Source of the DNA: Opitutia bacterium
GTDB taxonomy: Bacteria; Verrucomicrobiota; Verrucomicrobiia; Opitutales; Opitutaceae
Assembly (NCBI GenBank): GCA_016187945.1
Contig: JACPIT010000016.1
Coordinates: 1-64,000, forward strand
DNA length: 64,000 nt
Direction: 5' to 3'
Shown here one piece after another: positions 20,075-32,559 of this stretch. A model generated the notes under the pieces. That model searched no databases. It saw nothing but the letters and a program-made list of their open reading frames with translations, and was not told where the DNA came from. A program made the translations under genes and the position numbers. The stretch's first letter is position 1. Every line of letters starts with the position of its first letter.

Positions 20075-22915
20075 TCAGTTCGCCGCGATGCCGACGTGAT
20101 CGAACTGCGCGGTTTCCACCTGCGTCGCATCGTGCGCGCACACCGCAAGGCCGGCGTAGATCGGCGCGCCGGCGGCCATGGTCTGCGTGGAGACTTGCAG
20201 CCAGACGGCGCCGTCGGTCGAGACGAAGGACGTCACGACGCCGCCTTGCCGCACCAGTTTCAGCCATTGCGGCACGTAGCGATCGTAGAGTGTCGACTCG
20301 CGCACCGCAGCAGCCCCCGCCGCGGCGCGTCCCTCGAAGGCGACCAGTTCGCGCGGCGTCCAGAACAGGAACGAATAGGCCGCGTTCGGCGCGAGCGAGT
20401 CGCGCAGCATCACGCCCGCTTTCGCGATCGGGTTGGTGTCGGCCGTGATCGCGAGGCTCGTCAGCCGTGCGACGATCTGTCCGTCGCCGGCGAGCGCGCG
20501 ATAAACAAAACGAAAACTGTCGCTCGTGTCCCAGACATCCGAGCCCGAGCCGGCGACGGTGAACACGTCGCCGCCGACGCTCCATGCGCCGGTGAGGCCA
20601 TCGCCGATTTTCGCGCTCTGCCAGTCGGCCGAGGGCGGCGGCGATGCGCTCGGCATCAACTCGAAATTGTCGAACGTCGCCGTAGTGAGCAGCGAGTTGT
20701 CGTGACTCGTGACCGCGAGACCGGCGAGCAACGACGCGGGCAGCGCGAGCGAAACCGAGCCGACTTTCCGCCACGTCGCACCGTCGATCGACTCGTAGCC
20801 GTCGAACGTGTTGCCGGTGCGCGTGAGCATCAGCCAGACGCTCGCGAGATTCCACGATCCCATCGTGAAACTGCTTTCGCCGCCGCTCGCCGAGCGGAAT
20901 TGGAAACTCACCGTGCTGTCGGGACGCGCGAGAATCATGACGTTCCTCGCGTTCGCCGCGGTGCTCTCGCGCAGCATGAGGCCGGCCTTCGCCCAGCCGT
21001 TCGTGTTCTGCACACTGCCGACATGCACGACGAGCGAGCCGTCGCCTTCGAACGGCTGGTAGGAAAAATGAAACGCGTCCTGCGTGCCCCAAATGTCGCT
21101 GCCGGAGCCGCGCACGGTCGCACTGTCGCCGGAGATTGTTTCTGAGCCCGCCACGCCGACCGCGCCGACATCGGTGCCGGTCCAGCCCGACGGTGGTGGC
21201 GGTGGTGGTGGCGGCGGATTCGACGTGGCGACCAGATCGACGTTGTCGAACGTGCCGGTGGCCAGCGCGCTGTTGTTGTGACTCGTCACCGCGAGTCCGA
21301 CGTGGATCGTGGGCGCGAGGTTCAGCGTCGCGGTGCCGACGAAGGTCCAGATCGCGCCGTCGTTCGAGCGGTAGCCGGAGAACTGATTGCCGGTGCGCGA
21401 GAGCATCAGCCACGCGGCGGGCGCGCTGTAGGCCGCGAGCGTGAACTGCGTGTCGCTCGCCTGATCGGTGCGGTATTGGAAGCTGATGTTGTTGGCTGGC
21501 GTCGCGAGCATCATGACCTCGCGCGCGCTCGGCGAAACGTCCTCGCGGAACATGATGCCGGCTTTCGCGAAACCGTCGGTGTTCGTCAGCCCCGTGACGC
21601 GCGCGACGATTGCGCCGTCGCCGGTCATCGTCTCGGTGTGGAAATGGAAGGCGTCGGACTTGCCCCAGATGTCCGCGCCCGAACCGGTGACGCTCGCCGT
21701 CGGTTCGCCGCCGCTCGACGTGCCGGCGAGCGCGACGGCGCCGATATCGACGCTGCGCCAGCCGCTGCCCGGCGCGGACGGCGCGGGCGTTTCCCAGATC
21801 GTAGCCGCACCGGCGTAAGTGGCGGCGACGCTGTCGCTGCCGTCGCCGAGCATGGCGGTGCGAGAGGACATCGCGAGCGAGCCGAACACTGCGTTGCCAC
21901 GGCGATCGATGCGCTGCGCCTGCACCCAGCCGCTGTTCGTCTGCACGAACAGGTAGGCCGCGAGCGTCGTCTGCGTCGTCGGATAAGTCACGCGCCGCTC
22001 CGACAAAACGCCGAGCACTCCGTCGCGCAACCGGACTTCGGCGCCGAAGTTGTTTCGATCGGCGTCGCTCGCGCCCACGGTCTGCGCAAAGCTCCACGCG
22101 TCTGCGGAACGGTGGAAAAGATGCACGAAACTGCGCGTCGGATCGGCGACCGCCAGCCAGTCGCCTTCGAGCGCAATCGACCAGCCATAGGCCGCGCCGG
22201 CGGGCGGCAACACGCGCGCCTGCTGCTGCCACGCGCCACCGCTGCGCACGAAAACATAAGTTGCCGCCGGGCCGCCGCGCCCGTCGCAACCGGCCGCGAT
22301 CGTGTCGCCGTCGAGCGCGACGGTGTAGCCCATGCCCTCGTTGCGCGGCTGATCGGGCGTGAGCTTCGCCTCGAGACTCCACGTGCCGTTCGCGCGCGCG
22401 TAGACGTGGATCGCGCCGTCGTTGCTGCCGTAGGTGCCGTCGTAGCCGTCGTTCGGATCGCCGACGACGAGGCAATCGCCGCTCAGCGCGAAGAGGTAGC
22501 CGTTTCCCGTCGGAACCGTGAACTGCTTCGTCCAACTCGCGCCGGAGCGCACATAAACTTCATTGGCCACGACGAGCGTGTCGCCATCGAGCGCGACGAC
22601 GCTCTCCATCGTGTTCGGAAACGTCGCCGCGAGCTTCGACTCGAGTGCCCAACCGCTCGTGCCGCGCCGGAAAACGTAGACGGTCTTGTTCGACGCCGTT
22701 CCGGCCACGGCGGTGTCGCCGCTCAGCGCCACGCCGTCGCCGAAATACTCCGACGCACGCGGATCGCCGCTCACCTCGGCCGACGAGGCCAGGATTTGCG
22801 CACGCAGGACTGGCACCATCCCGACGGCCATCGCGCCGACAAACAGCGCGAGCCGCGCACACTGAAAAACCGATCGAAAGCAAAGAACTTCAGGGTAACG
22901 AATCGACGGAAGCAT
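20075..22915 (-). CDS. Large secreted protein: FG-GAP-like propeller plus three lectin-like domains
   Basis: A 946-residue protein with a signal peptide ending near LRAQ (residue 40). Residues about 45-370 contain repeated segments with GDTAVAG, GDTLVVAN, GDCLVVGDPND and GDTIAAGCD, the FG-GAP/beta-propeller pattern. Three repeats of about 170 residues follow. Each starts like WTGTDVGAVGVAG, continues with GSGSDIWGTQDAFHF and KAGLMLRES, and ends with an F-D-N or F-D-H strand. They resemble DUF1349/concanavalin-like domains. A Pro-rich linker (nine prolines) separates the first two. This is an extracellular or outer-surface protein that probably binds glycans. The gene is monocistronic. Confidence 0.8.
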   Translation of the reverse strand: MLPSIRYPEVLCFRSVFQCARLALFVGAMAVGMVPVLRAQILASSAEVSGDPRASEYFGDGVALSGDTAVAGTASNKTVYVFRRGTSGWALESKLAATFPNTMESVVALDGDTLVVANEVYVRSGASWTKQFTVPTGNGYLFALSGDCLVVGDPNDGYDGTYGSNDGAIHVYARANGTWSLEAKLTPDQPRNEGMGYTVALDGDTIAAGCDGRGGPAATYVFVRSGGAWQQQARVLPPAGAAYGWSIALEGDWLAVADPTRSFVHLFHRSADAWSFAQTVGASDADRNNFGAEVRLRDGVLGVLSERRVTYPTTQTTLAAYLFVQTNSGWVQAQRIDRRGNAVFGSLAMSSRTAMLGDGSDSVAATYAGAATIWETPAPSAPGSGWRSVDIGAVALAGTSSGGEPTASVTGSGADIWGKSDAFHFHTETMTGDGAIVARVTGLTNTDGFAKAGIMFREDVSPSAREVMMLATPANNISFQYRTDQASDTQFTLAAYSAPAAWLMLSRTGNQFSGYRSNDGAIWTFVGTATLNLAPTIHVGLAVTSHNNSALATGTFDNVDLVATSNPPPPPPPPPSGWTGTDVGAVGVAGSETISGDSATVRGSGSDIWGTQDAFHFSYQPFEGDGSLVVHVGSVQNTNGWAKAGLMLRESTAANARNVMILARPDSTVSFQFRSASGGESSFTMGSWNLASVWLMLTRTGNTFDGYESIDGATWRKVGSVSLALPASLLAGLAVTSHDNSLLTTATFDNFELMPSASPPPSADWQSAKIGDGLTGAWSVGGDVFTVAGSGSDVWDTSDSFRFVYRALAGDGQIVARLTSLAITADTNPIAKAGVMLRDSLAPNAAYSFLFWTPRELVAFEGRAAAGAAAVRESTLYDRYVPQWLKLVRQGGVVTSFVSTDGAVWLQVSTQTMAAGAPIYAGLAVCAHDATQVETAQFDHVGIAAN

Positions 22916-23319
22916 CGCGGCAGGTTAGCCGCGGTTCGCCCCAAATCGCACGGGCGTGCCCGCCCCATTTTCGCGTGGCGCATCTTCGGTGACGGCGCAC
23001 CGGCAGATCGCGCCCCCGTCGCCCGGACATCCGCTGACGGCGCGCCGCCAGTCCCGAAAATCCCTATGCGTAACACAGAGAAATTCCCGCATGGCTTTCG
23101 CCGATCACCGGAAATTCGGCCTTGAGAGCTTCGCCACCGCGCACCACTTTGCGGGCAGAGCGCACGGGGCCACGTGAGGAGTTCTATGGCTTTGCGACTT
23201 TTAATCTTCCTCGGATCACGGACAGCTTCGGCGGCGAGACCCAGCCGGGGGCGCCCGAGAACCGTAGACCCACCCGCGACTACGCGGGCGGACTGAACAC
23301 CTCAACCCATGTCCACGCC
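22916..23319. other. Intergenic region before the signalling operon
   Basis: About 400 bases with no convincing gene. The frame of the first kinase stays open upstream to 23122, but its residues before the MASVAAPP start are compositionally poor and without domain homology. A GTAG-bounded short palindrome (GTAGACCCACCCGCGACTAC) lies just after 23260. The stretch presumably includes promoters for the divergent secreted-protein gene and the kinase operon, but I could not identify -35/-10 boxes. Confidence 0.5.
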
Positions 23320-25311
23320 ATGGCCTCGGTAGCAGCCCCTCCCACTCCTCTTCGAGTCCTCTATCTCGAGGACAACGTCACCGATCGCGCCCTGGTCGAG
23401 GAACGACTGCGCTTGGCCGGCTTCGTCTGCGAAATCCGCGAGGCGAACAGCGGCGCGGACTTCGAGCGCGCGTTGGGCGAGCGCGACTACGACCTCATCC
23501 TCGCGGATTTCACGCTGCCGTCGTATGACGGCGTCGCGGCGTTGGCGGCGGCACGGCGGCGGCACGCTCACGTGCCGTTCATCGTGGTGTCGGGCACCAT
23601 CGGCGAAGAGCGCGCGGTGGAATGTTTGAAAAGCGGCGCGACGGATTACGTGCTGAAAGGAAATCTCCGTCGTCTGCAACCGGCGGTCGCGCGCGCGCTG
23701 CGCGAAGCGGCCGAGCAGCGCCGCCGCGAGGAGGCGGAGGCCGCGCTGCGCCAGAGCGAGGAGCGCTTGCGGGAAATGGCGGAGACCATTCGCGACGTTT
23801 TCTGGGTCACCTCGTCCGACGGACAGCAAGTGCTCTACGTCAGCGCCGCGTATGAGCGCATTTGGGGACGCCTGCGGTCGGAATTGTATGCCCGGCCCAC
23901 GAGCTGGCTCGACGCGATCCCGATGGAGGATCGCGAGGCGGTCACGGCGGCGCTGACGCGACTCGCCGCCGGCACCGAATACCAGATCGAATATCGCATC
24001 ATGCGACCGGACGGCACGGTGCGCTGGATCGAGGACCGCGGCTATCCGGTGCGCGGCGCCGACGGACGCGTCGAACGCGCGCTCGGTGTCGCGACGGACA
24101 TCACGGAGCGGAAGGAGCTCGCCGCGCAGTTGCTCCAAGCCCAGAAAATGGACGCCATCGGCCAACTGGCCGGCGGTGTCGCCCACGATTTCAACAATGC
24201 GCTGACCGTGATCAACGGTTACTCGCGGCTGTTGCTCGATCTGGGGCAGCTCCCGCCGAAAGTCGCCGAGCAGATGCGGTTGGTCTACGCGGCGGGCATG
24301 CGCGCGGGCAATCTCACCCGCCAGTTACTGCTCTTCAGCCGAAAGCACGCAGTGCACAAACAGGTGATCGATCTCAACGCGCACCTCCGCGAACTGGCCA
24401 AACTGCTCGGCCGCCTCATCGGCGAACACATCAACCTCGAGCTGGATCTGACGCCCACGCTGCCGCACGTGAAGGCGGACGAGTCGATGCTGGAACAAAT
24501 CGTGATGAACCTCGTCGTGAACGCCCGCGACGCCATGCCCAGGGGCGGACGTTTGCGTATCACGACCGCGGTCAGGTCATTCGGCGAAACCGATCTCGCC
24601 GGACAAGCCGGCCGCAGGAGCGGATCCTTCGTCTGCCTGACGGTGGAGGACACCGGTTGCGGAATTTCGGAAGAGGTGATGCCGCGCATCTTCGAGCCTT
24701 TTTTCACGACGAAGCCGCCCGGCACCGGAACGGGCCTCGGGCTCGCCACGGTCTTCGGCATCGCGCAGGAGCACGAGGGCTGGATCGAAGTGGAAAGCCG
24801 CATCGGCACCGGCACCGCCTTTCACGTCTACTTCCCCGCCTGCACGGAAAATCCCGCCGCGCCGACCGAGGCCGCGGAAGCGGCTCCCCGCGCCGGCTCC
24901 GAAACCGTTCTGCTGGTCGAGGACGAGACCCCGGTGCGGGAGTTCGTCGCGGCCGTCCTGACTCATTTCGGCTACCGGGTGCTGCAAGCCTCGTGCGGCA
25001 TGGAAGCCCTCGAAGTCTGGAAATGGCATTCGCCGCGAATTGCCCTGCTCGTCAGCGATATGGTGATGCCCGACGGAGTGAGCGGCATGGACCTCGCGGA
25101 GGCGCTGCAGGAGCTGCGGCCGGGACTCAAGGTCGTGTTGATGAGCGGCTACACCAGCGAAATGGTCGGACGACTCTACACGCGGCGACCGAATACGCAT
25201 TTCATCCAAAAACCGTTTCAACCAACCGCGTTCGCCAAGCTCGTCCGCGAGTTGCTCGACGGCAACGCGGTGTCCACCAACTCGAATCCGCCCATGGCGG
25301 TCGGGCCATGA
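23320..25311 (+). CDS. Hybrid histidine kinase (REC-PAS-HisKA-HATPase-REC)
   Basis: A 663-residue protein. An N-terminal receiver (about 12-125) has D63 in ILADFTLPSYDG. A PAS_3-type sensor domain (about 150-255) is followed by a PAC box (GTVRWIEDRGYPV). The phosphotransfer His289 sits in LAGGVAHDFNNALTVIN, then an ATP-binding domain (DTGCGISEEV, GTGTGLGLA), and a C-terminal receiver has D580 in LLVSDMVMPDG. It is cytoplasmic, with no membrane segment. I start it at the ATG in GCCATGGCC. Its stop overlaps the start of the next gene (ATGA), so the operon is translationally coupled. The signal is unknown; the PAS domain may sense a redox or small-molecule cue. Confidence 0.85.
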   Translation: MASVAAPPTPLRVLYLEDNVTDRALVEERLRLAGFVCEIREANSGADFERALGERDYDLILADFTLPSYDGVAALAAARRRHAHVPFIVVSGTIGEERAVECLKSGATDYVLKGNLRRLQPAVARALREAAEQRRREEAEAALRQSEERLREMAETIRDVFWVTSSDGQQVLYVSAAYERIWGRLRSELYARPTSWLDAIPMEDREAVTAALTRLAAGTEYQIEYRIMRPDGTVRWIEDRGYPVRGADGRVERALGVATDITERKELAAQLLQAQKMDAIGQLAGGVAHDFNNALTVINGYSRLLLDLGQLPPKVAEQMRLVYAAGMRAGNLTRQLLLFSRKHAVHKQVIDLNAHLRELAKLLGRLIGEHINLELDLTPTLPHVKADESMLEQIVMNLVVNARDAMPRGGRLRITTAVRSFGETDLAGQAGRRSGSFVCLTVEDTGCGISEEVMPRIFEPFFTTKPPGTGTGLGLATVFGIAQEHEGWIEVESRIGTGTAFHVYFPACTENPAAPTEAAEAAPRAGSETVLLVEDETPVREFVAAVLTHFGYRVLQASCGMEALEVWKWHSPRIALLVSDMVMPDGVSGMDLAEALQELRPGLKVVLMSGYTSEMVGRLYTRRPNTHFIQKPFQPTAFAKLVRELLDGNAVSTNSNPPMAVGP

Positions 25312-26324
25312 TCCGCCGCCGGCACCGCTTGCTCGGCGCGATCGTGGGCTTGGTGCTGTTGGGCGGCTGCGCCAAACGCGAGGCCGCCAAAACCGGATCG
25401 ACGCGCCCGCCCGCTCCGGTGGCCGTCGCGAGTGCGGAGCCGATCACGCCGATTCCGCAGACGATCGCGCTCGACGACGCAAAGGTCGCGCTGGGCAAAT
25501 TTCTCTTTCACACGCCGATGCTCTCGCGCGACAGCTCGGTGTCCTGCGCCACGTGCCACCCGCTCAACCACGCCGGCACGGACCACCTGGCCCGTTCGCT
25601 CGGCGTCAATCACGCCGAGGGACGAGTCAGCGCGCCGACCGTTTTCAACAGCGGTTTCAACTTCCGCCAATTCTGGGACGGGCGCGCCGACTCGCTCGAA
25701 AGCCAGATCGACGGCCCGCTGGAATCCGACATCGAGATGGGCTCGACGTGGCGCTACGTGGTCGACCGGTTGCGGCGCGAACCGGAGATCAGCGCGGCGT
25801 TCCAGCGAATCTACGCCGACGGCGTGCAGCCCGCCAACGTGAGGAACGCGATCGCGGAATTCGAGCGTTCGCTCATCACCCCCAATTCCCGCTTCGACCG
25901 CTATCTGCGCGGCGAGACGGACGCGCTCACCGAGCAGGAACGGGCGGGCTACGCGAAGTTCAAGAACTACGGCTGCATCAGTTGCCACCAGGGAGTGAAC
26001 GTCGGCGCGAACATGTTCCAACGCATGGGCGTGATCCGCGACTACTTCGCCGAACGCGGCCACATCACGCCGGCCGACTACGGACGCTTCAACGTGACGA
26101 ACAACGAAGCCGACCGGTTCTTCTTCAAAGTTCCGAGCCTGCGCAACGTCGCGGTGACGCCGCCGTATTTCCACGACGGCTCGGCGCAGACGCTCGAGGA
26201 CGCCGTCACAATCATGGCCCGCTTTCAACTCGGCCGCTCGCTCCCGCCCGAGGATCGCGCGGACATCGTGCAATTTCTCCGGACCTTGACCGGCGAATTC
26301 GAAGGCCAGCCCCTCTCGCCATGA
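25308..26324 (+). CDS. Di-haem cytochrome c peroxidase (MauG/CCP family), lipoprotein
   Basis: A 338-residue protein with an N-terminal signal carrying the lipobox LGGC (Cys about residue 21), so it should be a periplasmic lipoprotein. Two haem c sites are visible, SCATCHPL (about 83-90) and GCISCHQG (about 225-232). The CCP pattern ALGKFLFHTPMLSRD, then GVNHAEGRVSAPTVFNSGF and KVPSLRNVAVTPPYFHDG, is complete. Family members reduce hydrogen peroxide to water using electrons from cytochromes, or oxidise other substrates. It is embedded in a run of sensor kinases with ATGA overlaps on both sides, which suggests that it supplies or monitors the signal. Overall about the length of classical CCP. 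Confidence 0.88.
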   Translation: MIRRRHRLLGAIVGLVLLGGCAKREAAKTGSTRPPAPVAVASAEPITPIPQTIALDDAKVALGKFLFHTPMLSRDSSVSCATCHPLNHAGTDHLARSLGVNHAEGRVSAPTVFNSGFNFRQFWDGRADSLESQIDGPLESDIEMGSTWRYVVDRLRREPEISAAFQRIYADGVQPANVRNAIAEFERSLITPNSRFDRYLRGETDALTEQERAGYAKFKNYGCISCHQGVNVGANMFQRMGVIRDYFAERGHITPADYGRFNVTNNEADRFFFKVPSLRNVAVTPPYFHDGSAQTLEDAVTIMARFQLGRSLPPEDRADIVQFLRTLTGEFEGQPLSP

Positions 26325-28878
26325 AGCGAAAACGCGTCGTCATCCTCGCTGTGCTCGCCGTCGCAGTGCCGGTCGGCATTTACCTGCAACGGCTCGGCTT
26401 TGCCGACGACGATGCGCACGAACGGGTGCAGGAGCACCTGTGGCGGCTGAAGCAGATCGACAGCACCTTCGACGAGGATCTGCTGCGCGCGCGATTCTCG
26501 CTGCTGGGCAACTACGACACGTTCCAACACCAGCTCGACGAGATGGAACAACGCGCCCGCGCGATCGCCGCCGCCCCCGGCTTCACGAGCGAGGCGGGCC
26601 GGACCGACGTCGCGCGCGCCGCCGACGAGTTCATCCAGGTGCTGCGGCAGCGCCGGCAGTTGTTCGAGCGTTTCAAGTCGCACAACGCCGTCCTCGCGAA
26701 CTCGCGGCGCTATTTTCCCGTCGCGGTGAAGGAGATTTCCAAACAGCTCGACCCGGCGGCCGATCGCGCGCTGTTCGAGCTGCTGCAGGAGTTGAAACTG
26801 ACGCTCCTCAGCAAGGCCACCGCCAACGAGCCCATCCCGCCGGAGGCGCAGGCCATTCCCGACCGGCTCCGGAGCTGGGTCAGCCAGCATCCGCAACACC
26901 CGCAGGTCGCGCTGCTCGAAAGTTTCATCCCGCACGCGCGCCAACTCCTGGCCGGCGAGGCGGAACTCGACCGGCTGCTGCGCGAATTGCTGGCGCTGCC
27001 GACCACGACGGACATCGACCGGCTGACCGACATCGCGGAGGCGGACCTGGTGCGGTCGATGCAGCGCGGCCAGCGTTCCCGCATCCTGCTCTACGTGCTC
27101 TGCGCGATCCTCGGCGCGATCACGGTCTACACACTCCTCGCGCTGCGCGCGGCGAATCGCACTCTCGAAAAACGCGTCGCCGAACGCACGTCTGCGCTGA
27201 CCGAAGCGAGCGGGCTGCTCGAAGCCATGCTCGAGAACAGTCCCGACTTCATCTATTTCAAGGACCGCGAGTCGCACTTCGTCCGCTTCAGCAAGGCGTT
27301 TCTGCAGCGGTTCAAACTGGAATCGGCCGACCAATTGCGCGGCAAGAGCGACGCCGATCTCTTCGCGCCCGAACACGCCAACGTCGCGCTGCACGACGAG
27401 CAGGAAATCATCCGCACCGGCCTGCCGATCGTCGGCAAGCTGGAGAAGGAAACGCATCCCGACGGCCACGAGACCTGGGCGCTCACCGCCAAGATGCCGT
27501 GGCGAAACGGCGCCGGAGAAATCGTCGGCACCTTCGGCATCTCGAAGGACGTTACCGCCCTCAAGGAGGTGGAGGGCAAGCTCAGCTACGAACGCGATCA
27601 ACTACGCGCGCTCCTCAATTCGAGCCCGGACTCGATCTACTTCAAGGACCGCGCATCCCGCTTTGCGCTGATCAGCCGCTCGAAAGCCGAGAAGATGCTC
27701 GCCCGCGTCCCCGGCTTGCGCGAACGCCTCGCCGGCCCGGACGCCGACCCCGCCACGCCCGTCGCGCCCGAGCGCTTCGTCGGCCTCTCGGACGCCGACG
27801 CCTACCTCGACGACCACGCGTCCGAGACGCAGGCCGAGGAACGCGAGATCATGCGCACCGGCCAACCCGTGATCGGCAAAACCGAGCGGCAAGTCTATCG
27901 CGACGGCACGGTGTCGTGGTCGATCACCAACAAGATGCCGTGGCGCGACAAGGACGGCCACGTCATCGGCACGTTCGGTCTTTCCAAGGACATCACCGCG
28001 TTGAAGCAAGCCGAGGAAAAACTGGAGCAGGTGCACCGGCAGCTCCTCGAAGCTTCGCGCGCCGCCGGCATGGCGGAGGTCGCCACAGGCGTCCTGCACA
28101 ACGTCGGCAACGTCCTCAACAGCGTCAACGTCTCGGCCACGCTCGTCGCCGACGCCGCGCGCCGCTCCAAGACGGCCAACGTCGGCAAGCTCAGCGCACT
28201 GCTCGCCGGCCATCAGGACGACCTGGCCTCCTTCCTCGCCCACGACCCGCGCGGCAAGATGATCCTCCCCTACCTCGCGACGCTCGCGTCGGAGTTGACC
28301 AAGGAACAGGAGGCGATGCTCGCCGAGCTGGATCAACTCCGCAAAAACGTCGACCACATCAAGGACATCGTCGCGATGCAGCAGAGCTACGCCAAGACCT
28401 CCGGCCTGACCGAGGCGATGTCGGTTCCCGATCTGATCGAAGACGCGGTGCGGATGAACGCCGGCTCGCTCGCGCGCCACGACGTCGACGTCATCCGCGA
28501 CTACCAGGTCCGGCCCGTGGTGGTGCTCGACAAGCACAAGGTGCTGCAAATTTTGGTGAACCTGATCCGCAACGCGAAGTATGCCTGCGACGAGACCGGG
28601 CGCAGCGACAAGCAGATCAAGCTGCGCCTCGCCACCGACGAGCAGACCGTGCAGATCGCCGTCGCCGACAACGGCGTCGGCATCCCCGCCGAGAACCTCA
28701 CCCGCATCTTCAATCACGGCTTCACGACGCGCGGCACTCAGGGCCACGGCTTCGGCCTGCATAGCTGCGCCCTCGCCGCGAAGGAGATGGGCGGCACGCT
28801 GCTCCCTTACAGCGACGGTCCGGGCCGCGGCGCCACCTTTGTTCTCACCCTTCCTCTGAAACCGGAAAGCTCCACGCC

Positions 28879-28882
<4 letters not shown>
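26321..28882 (+). CDS. Membrane histidine kinase with DAHL-type sensor and two PAS domains
   Basis: An 853-residue protein. A membrane segment at about 5-20 starts it. Residues about 25-250 form a helical extracytoplasmic domain of the DAHL type ([30 protein letters not shown]). A second membrane segment lies near 254-275. Two PAS_4-like domains follow (about 300-420 and 430-570), each with [11 protein letters not shown] or [11 protein letters not shown] and KMPWRN/KMPWRD, then a phospho-His-like site (H593 in [12 protein letters not shown]) and an ATP-binding domain (ADNGVGI, GHGFGLH). It is cotranslated with the peroxidase, and its sensor domain faces the same compartment. Together they look like a periplasmic redox sensor. 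Confidence 0.83.
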
Positions 28883-31055
<2,173 letters not shown>

Positions 31056-31059
<4 letters not shown>

Positions 31060-31637
31060 AAATCCTCGTCGCCGAAGACGATCACGTGTTGCGCCGCGTC
31101 ATCGCCCGGTCGCTGCGCTCGCTCGGGCATATGGTCCTCGAAGCGGCGGACGGCGAAGAGGCGTGGCTGAGGCTGCGCGCCGAATCGATCCGGATCGTGA
31201 TCAGCGATTGGGTCATGCCGGCCCCCAACGGCCTGGAGCTGTGCCGGCGCATCCGCCAGGATCCGTCGGCTCGTTACGTGTATTTCATTTTGCTGACCGT
31301 GCGGGACGCCACGGAAGCGAACAAGCACGAGGCTGCCGACGCCGGCGTGGACGATTTTCTCACCAAACCGCTCAACTCCTCCGAGCTGTGGCTGCGTCTG
31401 CGCGTGGCCGAGCGTCTCATCGCCGCCACCGCCCGCGTGCGCGAACTCGAGAGCCTGTTGCCGATCTGCACGTATTGTAAGAAAGTGCGCGGCGACGGTG
31501 ACTACTGGCAGCAAATCGAGAGCTACCTGCGCGAACACACCGACAGCAAACTGAGCCACTCCATCTGTCCGGACTGCTACCAAAACGTCATCATCCCGCA
31601 AATGCGGGCCGACGGCATCCGACCGCCCGCATCGTAG
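31056..31637 (+). CDS. Response regulator with C-terminal Cys4 motif
   Basis: A 193-residue protein. Residues 1-118 are a complete receiver with E-D-D pocket ([11 protein letters not shown]), Asp in [12 protein letters not shown], and the TKP loop (FLTKPLNSS). A helical linker leads to a C-terminal unit of about 60 residues with CTYC and CPDC pairs ([28 protein letters not shown]), a four-Cys motif common at the ends of PAS and receiver proteins and likely zinc-binding. It has no HTH. It ends the coupled operon of three kinases, a peroxidase and this protein. It may be a relay target that acts by protein-protein contact. Confidence 0.83.
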
Positions 31638-31691
31638 CCGGCGACGGATCGCGCCTCGGCATTCGGCGAGCACCGCGCCGTCACCCAGAAA

Positions 31692-31716
31692 GCAAAAAGC
31701 CCCGGAAAACCGGGGC
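31692..31716 (-). terminator. Intrinsic terminator of tRNA-Glu
   Basis: On the minus strand GCCCCGG, a TTTT loop, CCGGGGC and then TTTTTG form a perfect 7-bp stem with a run of five T, about 50 bases after the tRNA 3' end. This is a classic rho-independent terminator for the minus-strand tRNA. Confidence 0.8.
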
Positions 31717-31761
31717 CGTGTTCTGAAAACCACCTGACGAGGCGATTCTCCGAGTGAAAAG

Positions 31762-31836
31762 TGGCGCCCTCACGGGGAATCGAACCCCGGTTTGGGCCTT
31801 GAGAGGGCCCCGTCCTAGCCGCTAGACGATGAGGGC
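31762..31836 (-). tRNA. tRNA-Glu (anticodon CTC)
   Basis: The minus-strand sequence folds as a tRNA. The acceptor stem is GCCCTCA/TGAGGGC. The anticodon stem GGGCC/GGCCC has the loop CTCTCAA, giving anticodon CTC for glutamate codon GAG. The T-arm CCGGGGTTCGAATCCCCG is canonical. The discriminator G and CCA end (positions 31762-31764) are encoded. An intrinsic terminator follows. The codon GAG is heavily used in the surrounding genes, consistent with a functional tRNA. Confidence 0.93.
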
Positions 31837-31908
31837 AAAACTGCGAGGGGCCGAACTAAGCGGACCGCCCGCGCAGTCGTCAAGTATGAGATTTATCGAG
31901 TCGGGCGA

Positions 31909-32325
31909 TTAACCGAGAATCTCCTCGGGCTTGAAGAACCGCGCGATCTCGATGCGGCCGTTTTCCTCGGAGTCGGACGCGTGCACGACGTTCTTCATCA
32001 TCTCGGTGCCGAAGTCGCCGCGGATCGTGCCCTTGGCGGCCTTGCGCGAATCGGTCGGCCCGAGCAGATCGCGGACGCGCGCGACGATGTTGTCGCCCTT
32101 CAGCGCCATCACGAGCACCGGACGCGAGCTCATGAAGCCCTCGATCTCCGGGTAAAACGGCTTGTCGGCCACGTGCGCGTAATGCTCGCGCAACTGCGCC
32201 GACGTGAGACGCGTGAGCTTGGCGCCGACGATCTCGAAGCCCGCCGCCTCGAAACGCTGGAGCACGGTGCCGACGAGGCGCTTTTCCATGCAATCCGGCT
32301 TAAAGATGATGAGTGTCTTCTGCAT
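31909..32325 (-). CDS. ndk: Nucleoside diphosphate kinase
   Basis: A 138-residue protein with the canonical NDK sequence: MQKTLIIFKPDCMEKRLVG at the start (nucleotide-binding Lys), PFYPEIEGFMSSRPVLVMAL in the middle, and the catalytic phospho-His in NVVHASDSEENGRIEIARFF. NDK transfers the gamma-phosphate among nucleoside triphosphates through a phospho-His intermediate, keeping NTP and dNTP pools balanced. Length matches the family. I start it at the ATG of MQKT because an upstream start adds only six residues with no support. It is divergent from rnr and 72 bases from the tRNA gene. Confidence 0.95.
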   Translation of the reverse strand: MQKTLIIFKPDCMEKRLVGTVLQRFEAAGFEIVGAKLTRLTSAQLREHYAHVADKPFYPEIEGFMSSRPVLVMALKGDNIVARVRDLLGPTDSRKAAKGTIRGDFGTEMMKNVVHASDSEENGRIEIARFFKPEEILG

Positions 32326-32559
32326 ATAAAAGGTCGACACCATACATCTCCGAGGGTGCTTGGGAAGCCCGGAATTTCAGCGGCGCCGCGCCACCGGCGG
32401 TCCTCCTTCTCGCGCCGCGCGCCGACCGCGCCGCACCCCGCTGCGGCGCTCGCGCAAAAATTCCCCGGTTGCATCCGCACGCAACCGCCCGCACCGTTCG
32501 CGTGTCTGCGGGCTCGGGCGCGCCGCTTCCACGCACGCCAGCACCGCCTCTCTACTCCC

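Noticed and set aside
19710-22535. 941-residue second minus-strand frame overlapping the propeller gene
   Set aside because: It shares the strand with the real gene in another frame and is almost pure Arg/Ala/Gly; the propeller frame has signal peptide and repeats.
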